A stretch of 64,000 nt of DNA from positions 62,001-126,000 of the IMG/VR virus record IMGVR_UViG_3300031746_000002; one strand, given 5' to 3'. The first letter of the stretch is position 1, and each line of letters begins with the position of its first letter. Both the position numbers and the translations under genes were made by a program. Origin of the DNA: a virus. Below the pieces are notes generated by a model, which saw nothing but the letters and a program-made list of their open reading frames with translations, ran no database searches and was not told where the DNA came from. Of this stretch, positions 31,608 through 39,218 are shown piece by piece.

Positions 31608-33422
31608 ATGGAAATAGAAAAAGTGGTGAAACAGTTACTAAAAGCAAAGGAAGCTTATTACAATGAAACACCTATAATGTCAGATAATGAGTTTGATAAG
31701 TTAGAAGACCAGCTCAAAGCAGCAGACCCAAACAATGAATACTTTTCAGTAGTAGGAATTCCAACCGAAGGAAAGAAAATCAAACATTCAATCCCAATGC
31801 TTTCAATGAATAAAGTTAAAACAGCTAAAGAAGCAGTCAACTGGTTTGAAAAATTAAATGTTGAAAGCAATGTTGTAATGGAACCAAAGATAGATGGGGC
31901 AAGCGGGGAAATCTTTTACAGAAATGGAAAGCTCGAATATGTTGCAACAAGAGGAGATGGTGGAGAAGGAAGGGACATCACTCATGCAGCAAAGTATCTT
32001 TCAACAATACCAAAGACAATCAGTGCAAAATGTAATGTTTATGTAAGAGGCGAATTCTACTTTCCTAAAAATAATCCAGTAGTAAAATCAAAACTCAGAA
32101 ACAATGCATCAGGAATATTGAACAGGAAAACAGACCTTGAAAATCTTAAGTATCTCAAATTCGTTGCTTATCAGTTATTTGGAATTCCTCAGAAAACAGT
32201 AAGTGATAGTTTAATAGATTTAAGAGCACTGGGATTTAACATCATCTCATATAACATAAAGGATATAAGCAAACTGGAAGCAGAGTACAAATTTTATTTA
32301 GATGTTTTAAGGGATGAATGGGAATATGAAACAGATGGAATGGTACTTGTAATAAATGAAATAGGACTTCATGAAGAAATAGACAGCAGGTGGAAAGTAG
32401 AACATCATCATCACTATGCAATGGCATTGAAACCACCTTCAGAAGGAAAAGAAACACAACTGATGGGAATAAGTTGGGGAGTAACAAGGTATGGAAGTAT
32501 AATCCCAGTAGCAGTGCTTGACCCAATAGAAGTTGGTGGAGTAGAAATAAGTAGAGCAGCTTTAAATAACTATCAATACTTATTGGATTTGAAATTAAAC
32601 ATCGGTGATAAGCTGTACATAGAAAGAGCAAACGATGTAATACCTCATGTATCAGAGAATAGAAGCGGCTCAACAAAGTCAAACATAACATTGAAATATT
32701 GCCCATACTGCAATTCAACATTAGTCAGAGATGGAATTCATCTTAAATGCGTTAATAAAGATTGTGGCGAACAAAAGATACAGCAGATAATATTCTGGTG
32801 CAGTAAAGCAGAAATGGAAGGAGTTAAAGAAGGAACAGTAAGAAAACTATATGATACTACAGCAATTCGAAACATCAAAGATTTATATCATTTAACAAAG
32901 CATGATTTAGCAATTATACCAGGGTTTGCACTTACAAGCATTACAAAGATATTAAATGAAATAGAGAAATCAAGAACTGTTACATTTGCAAAGTTCATTG
33001 AAAGATTAGGCATCCCAATGGTAGGAATTAAAGCAGTAGAAAGTCTTGGTATAGAAACATTAGAAGATTTCATGCATTTCAATGATGACACTTATAGGAC
33101 AGGTCAAGAAGTAATGGACTGGACTTCTAAGCATATGGGAATGTTTAAGTTATTGCTCGAGGAGTTACATATCATAGACAAGGTAAAGATCGAAAAGAAG
33201 TCATCCAGGGGAACAGTGTGTATGACTGGTACAGGACCCAAAGCAAGGAAAGAACTCATTGCAGATATAAATAATAAAGGATATGAATTTGTGGACCACA
33301 TTACAAATGATTTAGGAATTCTTATTTGCGAAGATATTAATGGGAATAGCAGCAAACTACAGAAAGCAAAGAAGTGTGGAATTACGTTAATGAGTTATGA
33401 AGAGTTCTTCACTGAAAGTTAA
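31608..33422 (+). CDS. ligA: NAD+-dependent DNA ligase
   Basis: 604 residues, slightly shorter than cellular LigA. The adenylation motif K-I-D-G-A-S has Lys94. A Cys4 zinc finger (C-P-Y-C ... C-V-N-K-D-C), helix-hairpin-helix region and C-terminal BRCT domain (G-T-V-C-M-T-G-T-G-P) come in the usual order. The N-terminal Y-Y-N-E-T-P-I-M-S-D-N-E-F-D matches the NMN-binding Ia domain. Seals nicks in replication and recombination. It is transcribed from its own promoter, away from the replication cluster. Confidence 0.95.
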   Translation: MEIEKVVKQLLKAKEAYYNETPIMSDNEFDKLEDQLKAADPNNEYFSVVGIPTEGKKIKHSIPMLSMNKVKTAKEAVNWFEKLNVESNVVMEPKIDGASGEIFYRNGKLEYVATRGDGGEGRDITHAAKYLSTIPKTISAKCNVYVRGEFYFPKNNPVVKSKLRNNASGILNRKTDLENLKYLKFVAYQLFGIPQKTVSDSLIDLRALGFNIISYNIKDISKLEAEYKFYLDVLRDEWEYETDGMVLVINEIGLHEEIDSRWKVEHHHHYAMALKPPSEGKETQLMGISWGVTRYGSIIPVAVLDPIEVGGVEISRAALNNYQYLLDLKLNIGDKLYIERANDVIPHVSENRSGSTKSNITLKYCPYCNSTLVRDGIHLKCVNKDCGEQKIQQIIFWCSKAEMEGVKEGTVRKLYDTTAIRNIKDLYHLTKHDLAIIPGFALTSITKILNEIEKSRTVTFAKFIERLGIPMVGIKAVESLGIETLEDFMHFNDDTYRTGQEVMDWTSKHMGMFKLLLEELHIIDKVKIEKKSSRGTVCMTGTGPKARKELIADINNKGYEFVDHITNDLGILICEDINGNSSKLQKAKKCGITLMSYEEFFTES

Positions 33423-33466
33423 TTGATATTGGGCTTAATAATATAAGGAAAGGAAGAAAAATAGAA

Positions 33467-33931
33467 ATGAACGGTAAAACACAAAATATAATAGACATGT
33501 ATTTAAGCAGAAAATATAAACCTTTTTATATTGATAATATTATGTATGGTAGAACTTTTACAAGAATAATGAAGCGTAATTTGAAAAATATCAAATCTGA
33601 CCCAGGTGATGAAATTTATAAAAATGATTTTGATATGAAGTGGAATATACAAGGGGTTAATTACTTATCCAAAAAAGATTTAGAAAGCATCGCTTATTCA
33701 ATTATATGGTGGGTAAATCTTGAAGGTGGTGGAACTCGTCTTACAAATCATGCTGACTCTGTAAGGGAAAGATTTACAAAAGATGCTTTGAAATGGTATA
33801 AAAAGCACAGTAAGATTAAGAAGATAAAAGAATATCCATTTGAAGTATATCTTATGGATGCTATTTGTAGGTTAGCATTGTTTGCTTTAAAACAAAAAGA
33901 ATTAATGATACGAAAGAAGTTAATAGCTTAA
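33467..33931 (+). CDS. Hypothetical protein
   Basis: 154 residues, basic, with I-A-Y-S-I-I-W-W-V-N-L-E-G-G-G-T-R-L-T-N-H and a helical C-terminus. No family recognised. A GCTTAATAAT motif (33433) precedes it. Confidence 0.7.
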   Translation: MNGKTQNIIDMYLSRKYKPFYIDNIMYGRTFTRIMKRNLKNIKSDPGDEIYKNDFDMKWNIQGVNYLSKKDLESIAYSIIWWVNLEGGGTRLTNHADSVRERFTKDALKWYKKHSKIKKIKEYPFEVYLMDAICRLALFALKQKELMIRKKLIA

Positions 33932-33941
33932 GGAGGAAACT

Positions 33942-34313
33942 ATGATAAGAATACAAGCTGAAATTCCATACACAGAAGAAATTAAGACACTGAGGCTTAC
34001 AAGGAACCCATTCTATTACGGAATAGGTTTCTATACAGATACTGATGGAGTCGAATGGGATATACCAGCAATGGGAAATAATGGAACTGTGCGTTATGTA
34101 TGTGCAAGGAAGGTGGATCATAACATGCCTTATTACAGCACCTGTTCCTGGGGGAATTCATATGGTAATCACCAATGGATACCGTATTACGTTGAAATAA
34201 TAGAAGTGAAGGAGGACTCGTGGTTCATAAAAGTATTAAAAGGGTTTATAGAATATGTGACCAAGCTAAAAGTTGCACTAGCTGCAAAGCTACTAAGGAA
34301 TGCCACAAGCTAG
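33942..34313 (+). CDS. Hypothetical protein
   Basis: 123 residues, aromatic-rich beta-type N-terminal domain, helical last 30 residues. AAGGAGG RBS. Its 3' end overlaps the next gene by 94 bp in another frame, so the last helix may be of little importance. Not recognised. Confidence 0.65.
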   Translation: MIRIQAEIPYTEEIKTLRLTRNPFYYGIGFYTDTDGVEWDIPAMGNNGTVRYVCARKVDHNMPYYSTCSWGNSYGNHQWIPYYVEIIEVKEDSWFIKVLKGFIEYVTKLKVALAAKLLRNATS

Positions 34314-34468
34314 ATGATATTATCAGGAAGTTAGACCCTGATAATCAATTCAATCTTTTATCTGCAGAACTCAGTGAAATGGAGAAGGGATATAAGCGAC
34401 TTCAAATAGTAGTTAATAATTATAAGCAGCTTAAAAAATTGCTTGATGTAATGGATAACGGAGTTTAA
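34220..34468 (+). CDS. Hypothetical protein with Cys-rich start
   Basis: 82 residues, GTG start with GAAGGAGG just upstream. C-D-Q-A-K-S-C-T-S-C-K-A-T-K-E-C near the N-terminus could bind metal; the rest is coiled coil. The strong RBS supports it despite the overlap. Confidence 0.6.
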   Translation: MVHKSIKRVYRICDQAKSCTSCKATKECHKLDDIIRKLDPDNQFNLLSAELSEMEKGYKRLQIVVNNYKQLKKLLDVMDNGV

Positions 34469-34469
34469 A

Positions 34470-34613
34470 ATGAAAGACAATGAAGAGGAAGTAATATGTA
34501 GTATCTGTGGAGAAACATTCATTCGTAAAATAAATATAGAAGATGTTGGGCATCCCGATATATGCAATGAATGCAGAGGTGAAGATCTTTCAGAAGGGAA
34601 TGGTGATTGGTAA
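34470..34613 (+). CDS. Small zinc-finger protein
   Basis: 47 residues: C-S-I-C-G ... C-N-E-C-R with acidic flanks. It follows the previous stop by 1 bp and overlaps the next start (TAATG). Not recognised beyond the zinc knuckle. Confidence 0.6.
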   Translation: MKDNEEEVICSICGETFIRKINIEDVGHPDICNECRGEDLSEGNGDW

Positions 34614-34906
34614 TGGGAATGCATATTAACAAGCCAGTGATAGTACTTAATCTTTTATTAGCAGAAAGAGAAGTTGAAATTGATGGGATAGTAATGGCTA
34701 TCCGCGAATTTAATAAAGTAAAGAAGATATGTACACCAGCTACAACTAATTCAGGCGATAAAATATTTGTACCAGTAGATATGCCAATGGATCTATTCAT
34801 TAAACTTTGTGAAGCAATACCCGATGATAAATTATTCTTGATGACAGCAGGTAAAGCACTGCAAGATATGGCAGAAGAGAAAAGAAAGAAGAGGAGTAAG
34901 AAATGA
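34613..34906 (+). CDS. Hypothetical protein
   Basis: 97 residues from the ATG in TAATG at 34613 (a TTG at 34607 is possible). Two alpha/beta units, basic C-terminal tail. It overlaps the next gene by 4 bp. Not recognised. Confidence 0.6.
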   Translation: MGMHINKPVIVLNLLLAEREVEIDGIVMAIREFNKVKKICTPATTNSGDKIFVPVDMPMDLFIKLCEAIPDDKLFLMTAGKALQDMAEEKRKKRSKK

Positions 34907-35079
34907 AAATATTTAAAATCATCGTATACATATTTTATTCTATAATTTGTATAGCAGAAGGCTTATTAGTTAATAAGGTAGCAGATCATAGCCAGCATTT
35001 GGCTTGGGGTTTACTAGTAACATTTATACTGTTGCTTATCAGTACAGAATTAGTAGAATTAACAAGGAAATTGAAATGA
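34903..35079 (+). CDS. Small two-pass membrane protein
   Basis: 58 residues with two hydrophobic helices (I-I-V-Y-I-F-Y-S-I-I-C-I-A and W-G-L-L-V-T-F-I-L-L-L-I). RBS GAGGAG. Function unknown; small membrane peptides are frequent in this region. Confidence 0.6.
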   Translation: MKIFKIIVYIFYSIICIAEGLLVNKVADHSQHLAWGLLVTFILLLISTELVELTRKLK

Positions 35080-35207
35080 AGGAGTTACGAGACATCTCCG
35101 AAATTGGCGAAAGCCGTATGGGCGAAATACCCGTTAATCAAATAGTCTCCGCGTCAGGGATGAAGAAAGGTGGGACTAGTAGTGTCCATCCTCTAAAGAG
35201 TGTGTAA
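35076..35207 (+). CDS. Doubtful small ORF overlapping the rRNA-like element
   Basis: 43 codons beginning in an ATGA overlap. The peptide lacks a hydrophobic core and its composition differs from neighbours. Its 3' half coincides with the structured segment at 35152-35230, so base conservation there is better explained by RNA. Listed for completeness. Confidence 0.25.
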   Translation: MKELRDISEIGESRMGEIPVNQIVSASGMKKGGTSSVHPLKSV

Positions 35208-35230
35208 TAACTCATCTGCAATGCCTGACG
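35152..35230 (+). ncRNA. Structured RNA resembling the 23S rRNA GTPase-associated centre
   Basis: Stem CGTCAGG/CCTGACG (35152-35158 / 35224-35230) encloses a two-hairpin element that follows E. coli 23S nt 1051-1108 in order. GAT/ATC and GGAC/GTCC pair around loop TAGTAGT (rRNA loop UAGAAGC). Then TAAAGAGTG and the GTAATA loop (35204-35209) are followed by CTCA. Differences in the GGAC/GTCC stem and at the base pair closing GTAATA (T203-A210 for C-G) are compensatory. An 11-nt insertion sits in the first arm. It may act as a decoy for L11 or translational GTPases. The comparison is from memory. Confidence 0.6.
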
Positions 35231-35263
35231 TAGTTTGGTAGAGATAATAAGGAAAAATAGAAT

Positions 35264-35470
35264 ATGGATTTTAAAATAGGCGATCATGTAAAATGGGAAT
35301 GTAAAATCTGTGATTGCATGCATGCTGGAGTTATAATAGATATACATGTTGATGGAATAAATATTGATAAGGAAGAAATCAAAATGGCGAAGATTAGATT
35401 AGGTGAAGATCTTGAAATGATAAGTGGAACTATTATAGAAGCATATACAGGAGATTTAACAAAGGAGTGA
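35264..35470 (+). CDS. Hypothetical SH3-like small protein
   Basis: 68 residues opening F-K-I-G-D-H-V-K-W-E, the start typical of KOW/SH3-like barrels; C-K-I-C-D-C may bind metal. A modest AAGG lies upstream. Not recognised. Confidence 0.6.
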   Translation: MDFKIGDHVKWECKICDCMHAGVIIDIHVDGINIDKEEIKMAKIRLGEDLEMISGTIIEAYTGDLTKE

Positions 35471-35473
35471 GAA

Positions 35474-35659
35474 ATGAAAATTAAAACGAAGTATAATATA
35501 GGAGATCATATAATATACCTTTATCATAGTAAGAAAAAGCATGGGTTGATTGTAGCTATTAAAATTGATCTAGAACAACGAATATTATATAGAGTTTATT
35601 ATAATGCTACACATGCATGGGTTTATGAAAGCCAAATAGAAGGAGTGGAATACCAATGA
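35474..35659 (+). CDS. Hypothetical SH3-like small protein
   Basis: 61 residues, opening Y-N-I-G-D-H-I-I-Y-L-Y, basic then beta-rich with W-V-Y-E-S-Q-I-E. Similar style to its upstream neighbour, perhaps a diverged duplicate. RBS AAGGAG; 4-bp overlap downstream. Confidence 0.6.
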   Translation: MKIKTKYNIGDHIIYLYHSKKKHGLIVAIKIDLEQRILYRVYYNATHAWVYESQIEGVEYQ

Positions 35660-35958
35660 TAATAAATAAACTAACAAAGATTTGTCATGGACAATGGTCA
35701 TTAGATGATATAGCAAGAAGAGCAGTATATTTTCCAACACTCACTGAATGCACATTTGAATGTGATTTTGGAATTATACATGTGAAGGAAGAATTATATG
35801 ATGCTTTTCTAAAAGCAATATTTGCATTACCAGAAGAAGATAGAAAGAAATTAAACATCTCATTTGAAGAGTCACGACCAGATGTTGCATTTACACCACC
35901 ATTTAATTACGAAAGATTTAGATATGATAATGTTACAAAAGGAGTAGTGAAATTTTAA
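35656..35958 (+). CDS. Hypothetical protein
   Basis: 100 residues, alpha/beta, acidic middle (A-L-P-E-E-D-R-K-K). RBS GGAG in an ATG overlap with the previous stop. Not recognised. Confidence 0.65.
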   Translation: MIINKLTKICHGQWSLDDIARRAVYFPTLTECTFECDFGIIHVKEELYDAFLKAIFALPEEDRKKLNISFEESRPDVAFTPPFNYERFRYDNVTKGVVKF

Positions 35959-35968
35959 AGGAGGAACG

Positions 35969-36166
35969 ATGGCTAGTAATTCAATACCAGACGATGTTGT
36001 ATTCAGTACATGCAAACCAGGGAAAGGCGCAGAAACTTGCAGATATTTAGCTATGGGCTCAGAAGGATTTGAATGTTTAAAGAAAACAGATCTCAAATGG
36101 AATTTAGATGCAAGAGTAGCAGCTGATAATATAGTAGCACGCGGAGATAACTGTGAAGGAAGATAA
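35969..36166 (+). CDS. Conserved small Cys-containing phage protein
   Basis: 65 residues: C-K-P-G-K-G-A-E-T-C-R-Y-L, G-F-E-C-L-K, then D-A-R-V-A-A-D-N-I-V-A-R-G-D-N-C. The four Cys and the A-R-G-D-N-C end recur in many uncultured phage genomes. Function unknown. AAAGGAGG RBS. Confidence 0.75.
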   Translation: MASNSIPDDVVFSTCKPGKGAETCRYLAMGSEGFECLKKTDLKWNLDARVAADNIVARGDNCEGR

Positions 36167-36373
36167 ATGATTTCTTATTATGTAGATGATAAAACAGGTA
36201 AAGATATTAATCGTCGAAAAGGAAAGAACCCTAAGAAACCGTGGAAGACTTGGCAATATGCAGTAGATCATATAACAATAATTCCTTGTATATTAAGGTT
36301 TAAACCAAAATACCCTGTTAAATATATAACAGCTACTTTTGATTTGAACAATCTAAAAAGGAGGAAACGATGA
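36167..36373 (+). CDS. Hypothetical small basic protein
   Basis: 68 residues, Lys/Arg-rich, with P-W-K-T-W-Q-Y-A-V-D-H. Begins immediately after the previous stop. Not recognised. Confidence 0.55.
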   Translation: MISYYVDDKTGKDINRRKGKNPKKPWKTWQYAVDHITIIPCILRFKPKYPVKYITATFDLNNLKRRKR

Positions 36374-36876
36374 GAAAATTAGGTTGGGTATTAGTTGTGT
36401 TAAGTATTGTGCTGTTTACTGTTTATGGGTTTGGTGCATTATCAGTACATAACAGGGTAATGAATTCAAGCTTAGGTTATTGGAATTTAGCAGACAAGTC
36501 AAGTACGCTAGAAGCAAAATGCGATAACATTGACAAGTTCGTTGCAGCTATTAATAAGGAAACATTTACAACTAACAATGCATGGCTTTATCCCAATATC
36601 AATAATAGCATTGAATATAATAAAGCGGCATTACTAACATTACAGAAGAGACTACATGAAATAAAAAGGCTGGATCCGAATTCACTTGCATACGCTACAA
36701 GTATTCAGCAGATAACAGCGCAAGAACAAGGTGAAGCTCAATATATGATAGGTGAAATTTATGGATGCTTATATAAAGCAACATACCCAATGTATTGGGG
36801 CTGGTTATCTGCATTGATACTTACTTTATATAGCATTATTTTTATAGTTGGATGTGTTTTTTGTAATTGGGATTAA
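36370..36876 (+). CDS. Two-pass membrane protein with large soluble loop
   Basis: 168 residues: N-terminal membrane helix (V-L-V-V-L-S-I-V-L-F-T-V-Y-G-F), a ~110-residue helical soluble loop, and a second helix (A-L-I-L-T-L-Y-S-I-I-F-I-V-G-C). Might act in the cell envelope. Last gene before promoter copy 2. Confidence 0.7.
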   Translation: MRKLGWVLVVLSIVLFTVYGFGALSVHNRVMNSSLGYWNLADKSSTLEAKCDNIDKFVAAINKETFTTNNAWLYPNINNSIEYNKAALLTLQKRLHEIKRLDPNSLAYATSIQQITAQEQGEAQYMIGEIYGCLYKATYPMYWGWLSALILTLYSIIFIVGCVFCNWD

Positions 36877-36884
36877 TTATTCTA

Positions 36885-36913
36885 TTTACGTTTTCGCTGA
36901 AATATAGTATAAT
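36885..36913 (+). promoter_or_regulatory. Promoter copy 2, with TTTTC-GCT-GAAA palindrome
   Basis: TTTACG, 17-bp spacer containing TTTTCGCTGAAAT, then TATAAT. Same organisation as 31541, 46595 and 50555. It drives the small-gene unit from 36951. Confidence 0.9.
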
Positions 36914-36950
36914 GTAATTAAAGGAAAACGATAAATAGGAGGAAATGAAA

Positions 36951-37118
36951 ATGATTAAAGTAAGACCGGAATCACAGGCATGGAATGTTTTGGTAGATCT
37001 TTGGGAGCAAGAGGAACAGCATCCTGGTATATTTGATAAAGAAAGAAAAGAAAGAAGAAAAGGTGCTGCATGGAAGAATAGTAATATTTGTAAATCTATA
37101 GAAAGACATAAAAAATAA
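36951..37118 (+). CDS. Hypothetical small protein, first gene after promoter copy 2
   Basis: 55 residues, mixed charge, ending R-H-K-K. The start at 36951 has ideal spacing from AGGAGG; the ATG at 36945 is too close to it. As first gene of an operon it should be well expressed. Not recognised. Confidence 0.65.
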   Translation: MIKVRPESQAWNVLVDLWEQEEQHPGIFDKERKERRKGAAWKNSNICKSIERHKK

Positions 37119-37131
37119 AATAGGAGGAACG

Positions 37132-37305
37132 ATGAAATATAGCGAAGGTTTTTTTAAGAAAGCAGAATCTTATGCTAATGAATGTTTATTGGGATGTTTG
37201 AAAAGAAAGCATTATTATTCAATTGATTGCGAAGTTCCTGATGAGCTAGGGATTAAATGTCCTTTTATAAAAGTTTGTAAGCACATAAAAAAGTTGATTA
37301 AATAA
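37132..37305 (+). CDS. Small Cys-rich protein
   Basis: 57 residues with five Cys (N-E-C-L-L-G-C, I-D-C, I-K-C, V-C-K-H) and a basic end. AGGAGG RBS. Perhaps metal binding. Not recognised. Confidence 0.6.
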   Translation: MKYSEGFFKKAESYANECLLGCLKRKHYYSIDCEVPDELGIKCPFIKVCKHIKKLIK

Positions 37306-37320
37306 TAAAGGAAAACAGAA

Positions 37321-37494
37321 ATGAAAACAAAAGAAAAGAAACAAGAAGTAGCTAAAGCAAATCAAGAGACTCATGATAAGCTTACACCACAGCAGAAGAT
37401 AGCAAAGCTGGATGCAAAGTTTGGTGTAGGAAAAGGTGCAAAGAAAGAACGAGCAAGATTGATAGCATTATATATTGGTTTAAATCATCTATAA
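37321..37494 (+). CDS. Small conserved phage protein (ERAR motif)
   Basis: 57 residues: L-T-P-Q-Q-K-I-A-K-L-D-A-K-F-G-V-G-K-G-A then K-K-E-R-A-R-L. This L-D-x-x-x-G-x-x-x-G-A-x-x-E-R-x-R-L pattern is common in short phage proteins of unknown role. Lies directly upstream of the structured RNA. Confidence 0.65.
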   Translation: MKTKEKKQEVAKANQETHDKLTPQQKIAKLDAKFGVGKGAKKERARLIALYIGLNHL

Positions 37495-37504
37495 TATAAA
37501 GGAT

Positions 37505-37617
37505 AAGCCTGGAGACATGGTGAAAATCCATCTGGATGAGAAGCAAAACAATACGCTCCTCGGCAATCGTCTAGTAAGGTTCACAGCCTGTGAACAAATA
37601 TAGAGGACACCAGGCAC
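37505..37617 (+). ncRNA. Candidate structured non-coding RNA
   Basis: Closing stem GCCTGG (37507-37512) / CCAGGC (37610-37615). Inside are TCCTC (37557-37561) / GAGGA (37603-37607) and a 7-bp hairpin GTTCACA/TGTGAAC (37579-37585 / 37589-37595), plus short ATGG/CCAT pairing near 37517. The 113 bases carry no reading frame like the neighbours. Family unknown. Confidence 0.6.
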
Positions 37618-37624
37618 CATCAAA

Positions 37625-37786
37625 ATGAGGATAGTAATATATAAGCACCCATTGCAATTAAAGATTTCAATTAATAAGTTCGGCAGAGGAATTGCTGTCT
37701 TTTTCTTTGGATTAAGCTTATATATTTATATGTACGGCAATACTGAAAGAGATAAGGTTCTATGGTATACAATGTTAACATGGTAA
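37625..37786 (+). CDS. Hypothetical small membrane protein
   Basis: 53 residues with one hydrophobic segment (G-I-A-V-F-F-F-G-L-S-L-Y-I-Y). No clear RBS; its start lies just 3' of the structured RNA, which could control it. Confidence 0.5.
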   Translation: MRIVIYKHPLQLKISINKFGRGIAVFFFGLSLYIYMYGNTERDKVLWYTMLTW

Positions 37787-37796
37787 GGAGAAAACA

Positions 37797-38015
37797 ATGG
37801 GAAATGTATTTAGCTGGTTTAAACATGTAATGGGAATAGGCAGGTGGGAGAAACCAAAGACTGATGCAGTGATAGAGAAATTAATTGCAAAAACAAGAGG
37901 TCCAAGTGTGGATCAGAAAACAGCGGATTATAATAAGATGCTAAAACATCGAAGGGAAAGAGTAAAGTTTGCTAGAAGGACAAGGAAGATAAACATTGCA
38001 TTGGAGAAACAATAA
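37797..38015 (+). CDS. Hypothetical basic protein
   Basis: 72 residues, very basic C-terminal half (R-R-E-R-V-K-F-A-R-R-T-R-K) and amphipathic N-terminus (F-S-W-F-K-H-V-M). RBS AAGGAG. May bind nucleic acid or membrane. Not recognised. Confidence 0.6.
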   Translation: MGNVFSWFKHVMGIGRWEKPKTDAVIEKLIAKTRGPSVDQKTADYNKMLKHRRERVKFARRTRKINIALEKQ

Positions 38016-38018
38016 CTC

Positions 38019-38195
38019 ATGATAAAAAAGAAACGACCAGACTATAGAGGCTTCATGCTACATCTAAAGGATTTAGATAAATATGGAATTGCGTATGGAA
38101 TAAATGATTTGATAGAACTGGCAAATAAGTACAGAACACCAATTCCAAGGTTTATAGGGAGAAGGACACCGAAACTGCTTATGGTAAAAAGATAA
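38019..38195 (+). CDS. Hypothetical small basic protein
   Basis: 58 residues, basic, with L-K-D-L-D-K-Y-G-I-A-Y-G-I-N-D. It overlaps the next gene by one base (TAATG). Not recognised. Confidence 0.55.
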   Translation: MIKKKRPDYRGFMLHLKDLDKYGIAYGINDLIELANKYRTPIPRFIGRRTPKLLMVKR

Positions 38196-38374
38196 TGAAA
38201 CCTAAATTAACTGTTAAGATATTAAGGGATAAGATAGGAATGGCTAGAATACATATAGACAGTGCTAAGGCTGTTATGCATTGCGCAACAATAAAGTTTC
38301 ATGATGCAGAATACGAATATAATATATTACGAAAAAGATTAAAAGCAATGATAAGTAAAAGGAAAAACAAATGA
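38195..38374 (+). CDS. Hypothetical small basic protein
   Basis: 59 residues, helical, Lys/Arg-rich end. ATGA overlap with the SLOG-like gene suggests translational coupling. Not recognised. Confidence 0.55.
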   Translation: MKPKLTVKILRDKIGMARIHIDSAKAVMHCATIKFHDAEYEYNILRKRLKAMISKRKNK

Positions 38375-38811
38375 AAATCTGCATTGTAGGAAGTTATAAA
38401 TGGAAAGATGAAGATATTAAAGTTGCAAAGAAAGTAATTAAGTTGATCTTTGATGTTATAGAAAAATACAATGATGTAATAATCATATCAGGTGAATGTC
38501 CAAAAGGCGGAGTAGATATTTGGGCAAAAGAAGAGGCTGAAAACAGGGAAATGGAATATCAGGGGTTTTATCCTAAAGGTAATTCAAAAATGTTCTACAT
38601 GCAACGTAACAAGAAGATGGCACTTACTTGTGATGCTTTATTCAGAATAGCTTCACGTGCAAGTACTACATATGGAAGTGGAATAACAATGAAATGGGCA
38701 GCAGAGCAGAAGAAACCTTTTTATAACATAATCGTAGCAAATTATATCAATACTGATGAAATTAAAAAAGGCATTAGAAAAATATTAGACTCAATAACAG
38801 AGAGGAAATAA
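38371..38811 (+). CDS. SLOG/DUF2493-like nucleotide-binding protein
   Basis: 146 residues, Rossmann-like: I-C-I-V-G-S-Y at the start, I-I-S-G-E-C-P-K-G-G-V-D (glycine loop), a Y-P-K-G-N-S ... Q-R-N-K-K-M segment, then G-S-G-I-T-M-K-W-A-A-E. This is the order of YspA/DUF2493 SLOG proteins, which bind nucleotides or related ligands. In a phage it could process or sequester a host signalling nucleotide; that is inference. Confidence 0.7.
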   Translation: MKICIVGSYKWKDEDIKVAKKVIKLIFDVIEKYNDVIIISGECPKGGVDIWAKEEAENREMEYQGFYPKGNSKMFYMQRNKKMALTCDALFRIASRASTTYGSGITMKWAAEQKKPFYNIIVANYINTDEIKKGIRKILDSITERK

Positions 38812-39014
38812 TGGTTAAGAATAAGAGAACAAAGAAAAAGAAATCATATGAAGTTATTATAGCTATGGTATTAACAACAAAAATGAAAGATGGTGAAAGA
38901 ACAACAATACCCATAACACACTACGATGATAGTGATCTAGACAAGCTACAAGCTATAGTAATTAAACATGTCAACTGTATATTTAAGAAAGGAAAAGAGA
39001 TATGGAGAAAATAA
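38811..39014 (+). CDS. Hypothetical small basic protein
   Basis: 67 residues: basic N-terminus (K-N-K-R-T-K-K-K-K-S), then beta/alpha (Y-E-V-I-I-A-M-V). Overlaps the SLOG-like stop by one base. Not recognised. Confidence 0.55.
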   Translation: MVKNKRTKKKKSYEVIIAMVLTTKMKDGERTTIPITHYDDSDLDKLQAIVIKHVNCIFKKGKEIWRK

Positions 39015-39218
39015 ATGGGCAGGTGTATTTATAGATATAGTGTAAAAATATATTATCCAAAAATTCATATGGTACAACTTTGTCAATTAAAAGAAGCAGC
39101 GTATGGTGGCGATTATAATAAGACAGCATGTAATAGTATAAAGAAAGATTGTCCAATTCTTAGAATGGTTAATAGAGTGGAAGAGATAAGGAGAACAAAT
39201 GATAATAACAAACAATGA
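39015..39218 (+). CDS. Hypothetical Cys-containing protein
   Basis: 67 residues with C-I-Y-R-Y, L-C-Q-L, A-C-N-S and D-C-P-I-L, like small zinc-binding phage proteins. Starts at the base after the previous stop. Not recognised. Confidence 0.55.
   Translation: MGRCIYRYSVKIYYPKIHMVQLCQLKEAAYGGDYNKTACNSIKKDCPILRMVNRVEEIRRTNDNNKQ

Noticed and set aside
35152-35230. Genuine 23S rRNA gene fragment from contamination or misassembly
   Set aside because: Only ~80 bases resemble rRNA, with compensatory changes, an insertion and an independent closing stem. The flanks are ordinary phage sequence.
37505-37530. Cobalamin riboswitch, suggested by AAGCCTGGAGAC and GGTGAAAATCC
   Set aside because: The two elements are in reversed order and adjacent, the rest of the B12 core is absent, and the downstream gene is a small membrane protein unrelated to cobalamin.
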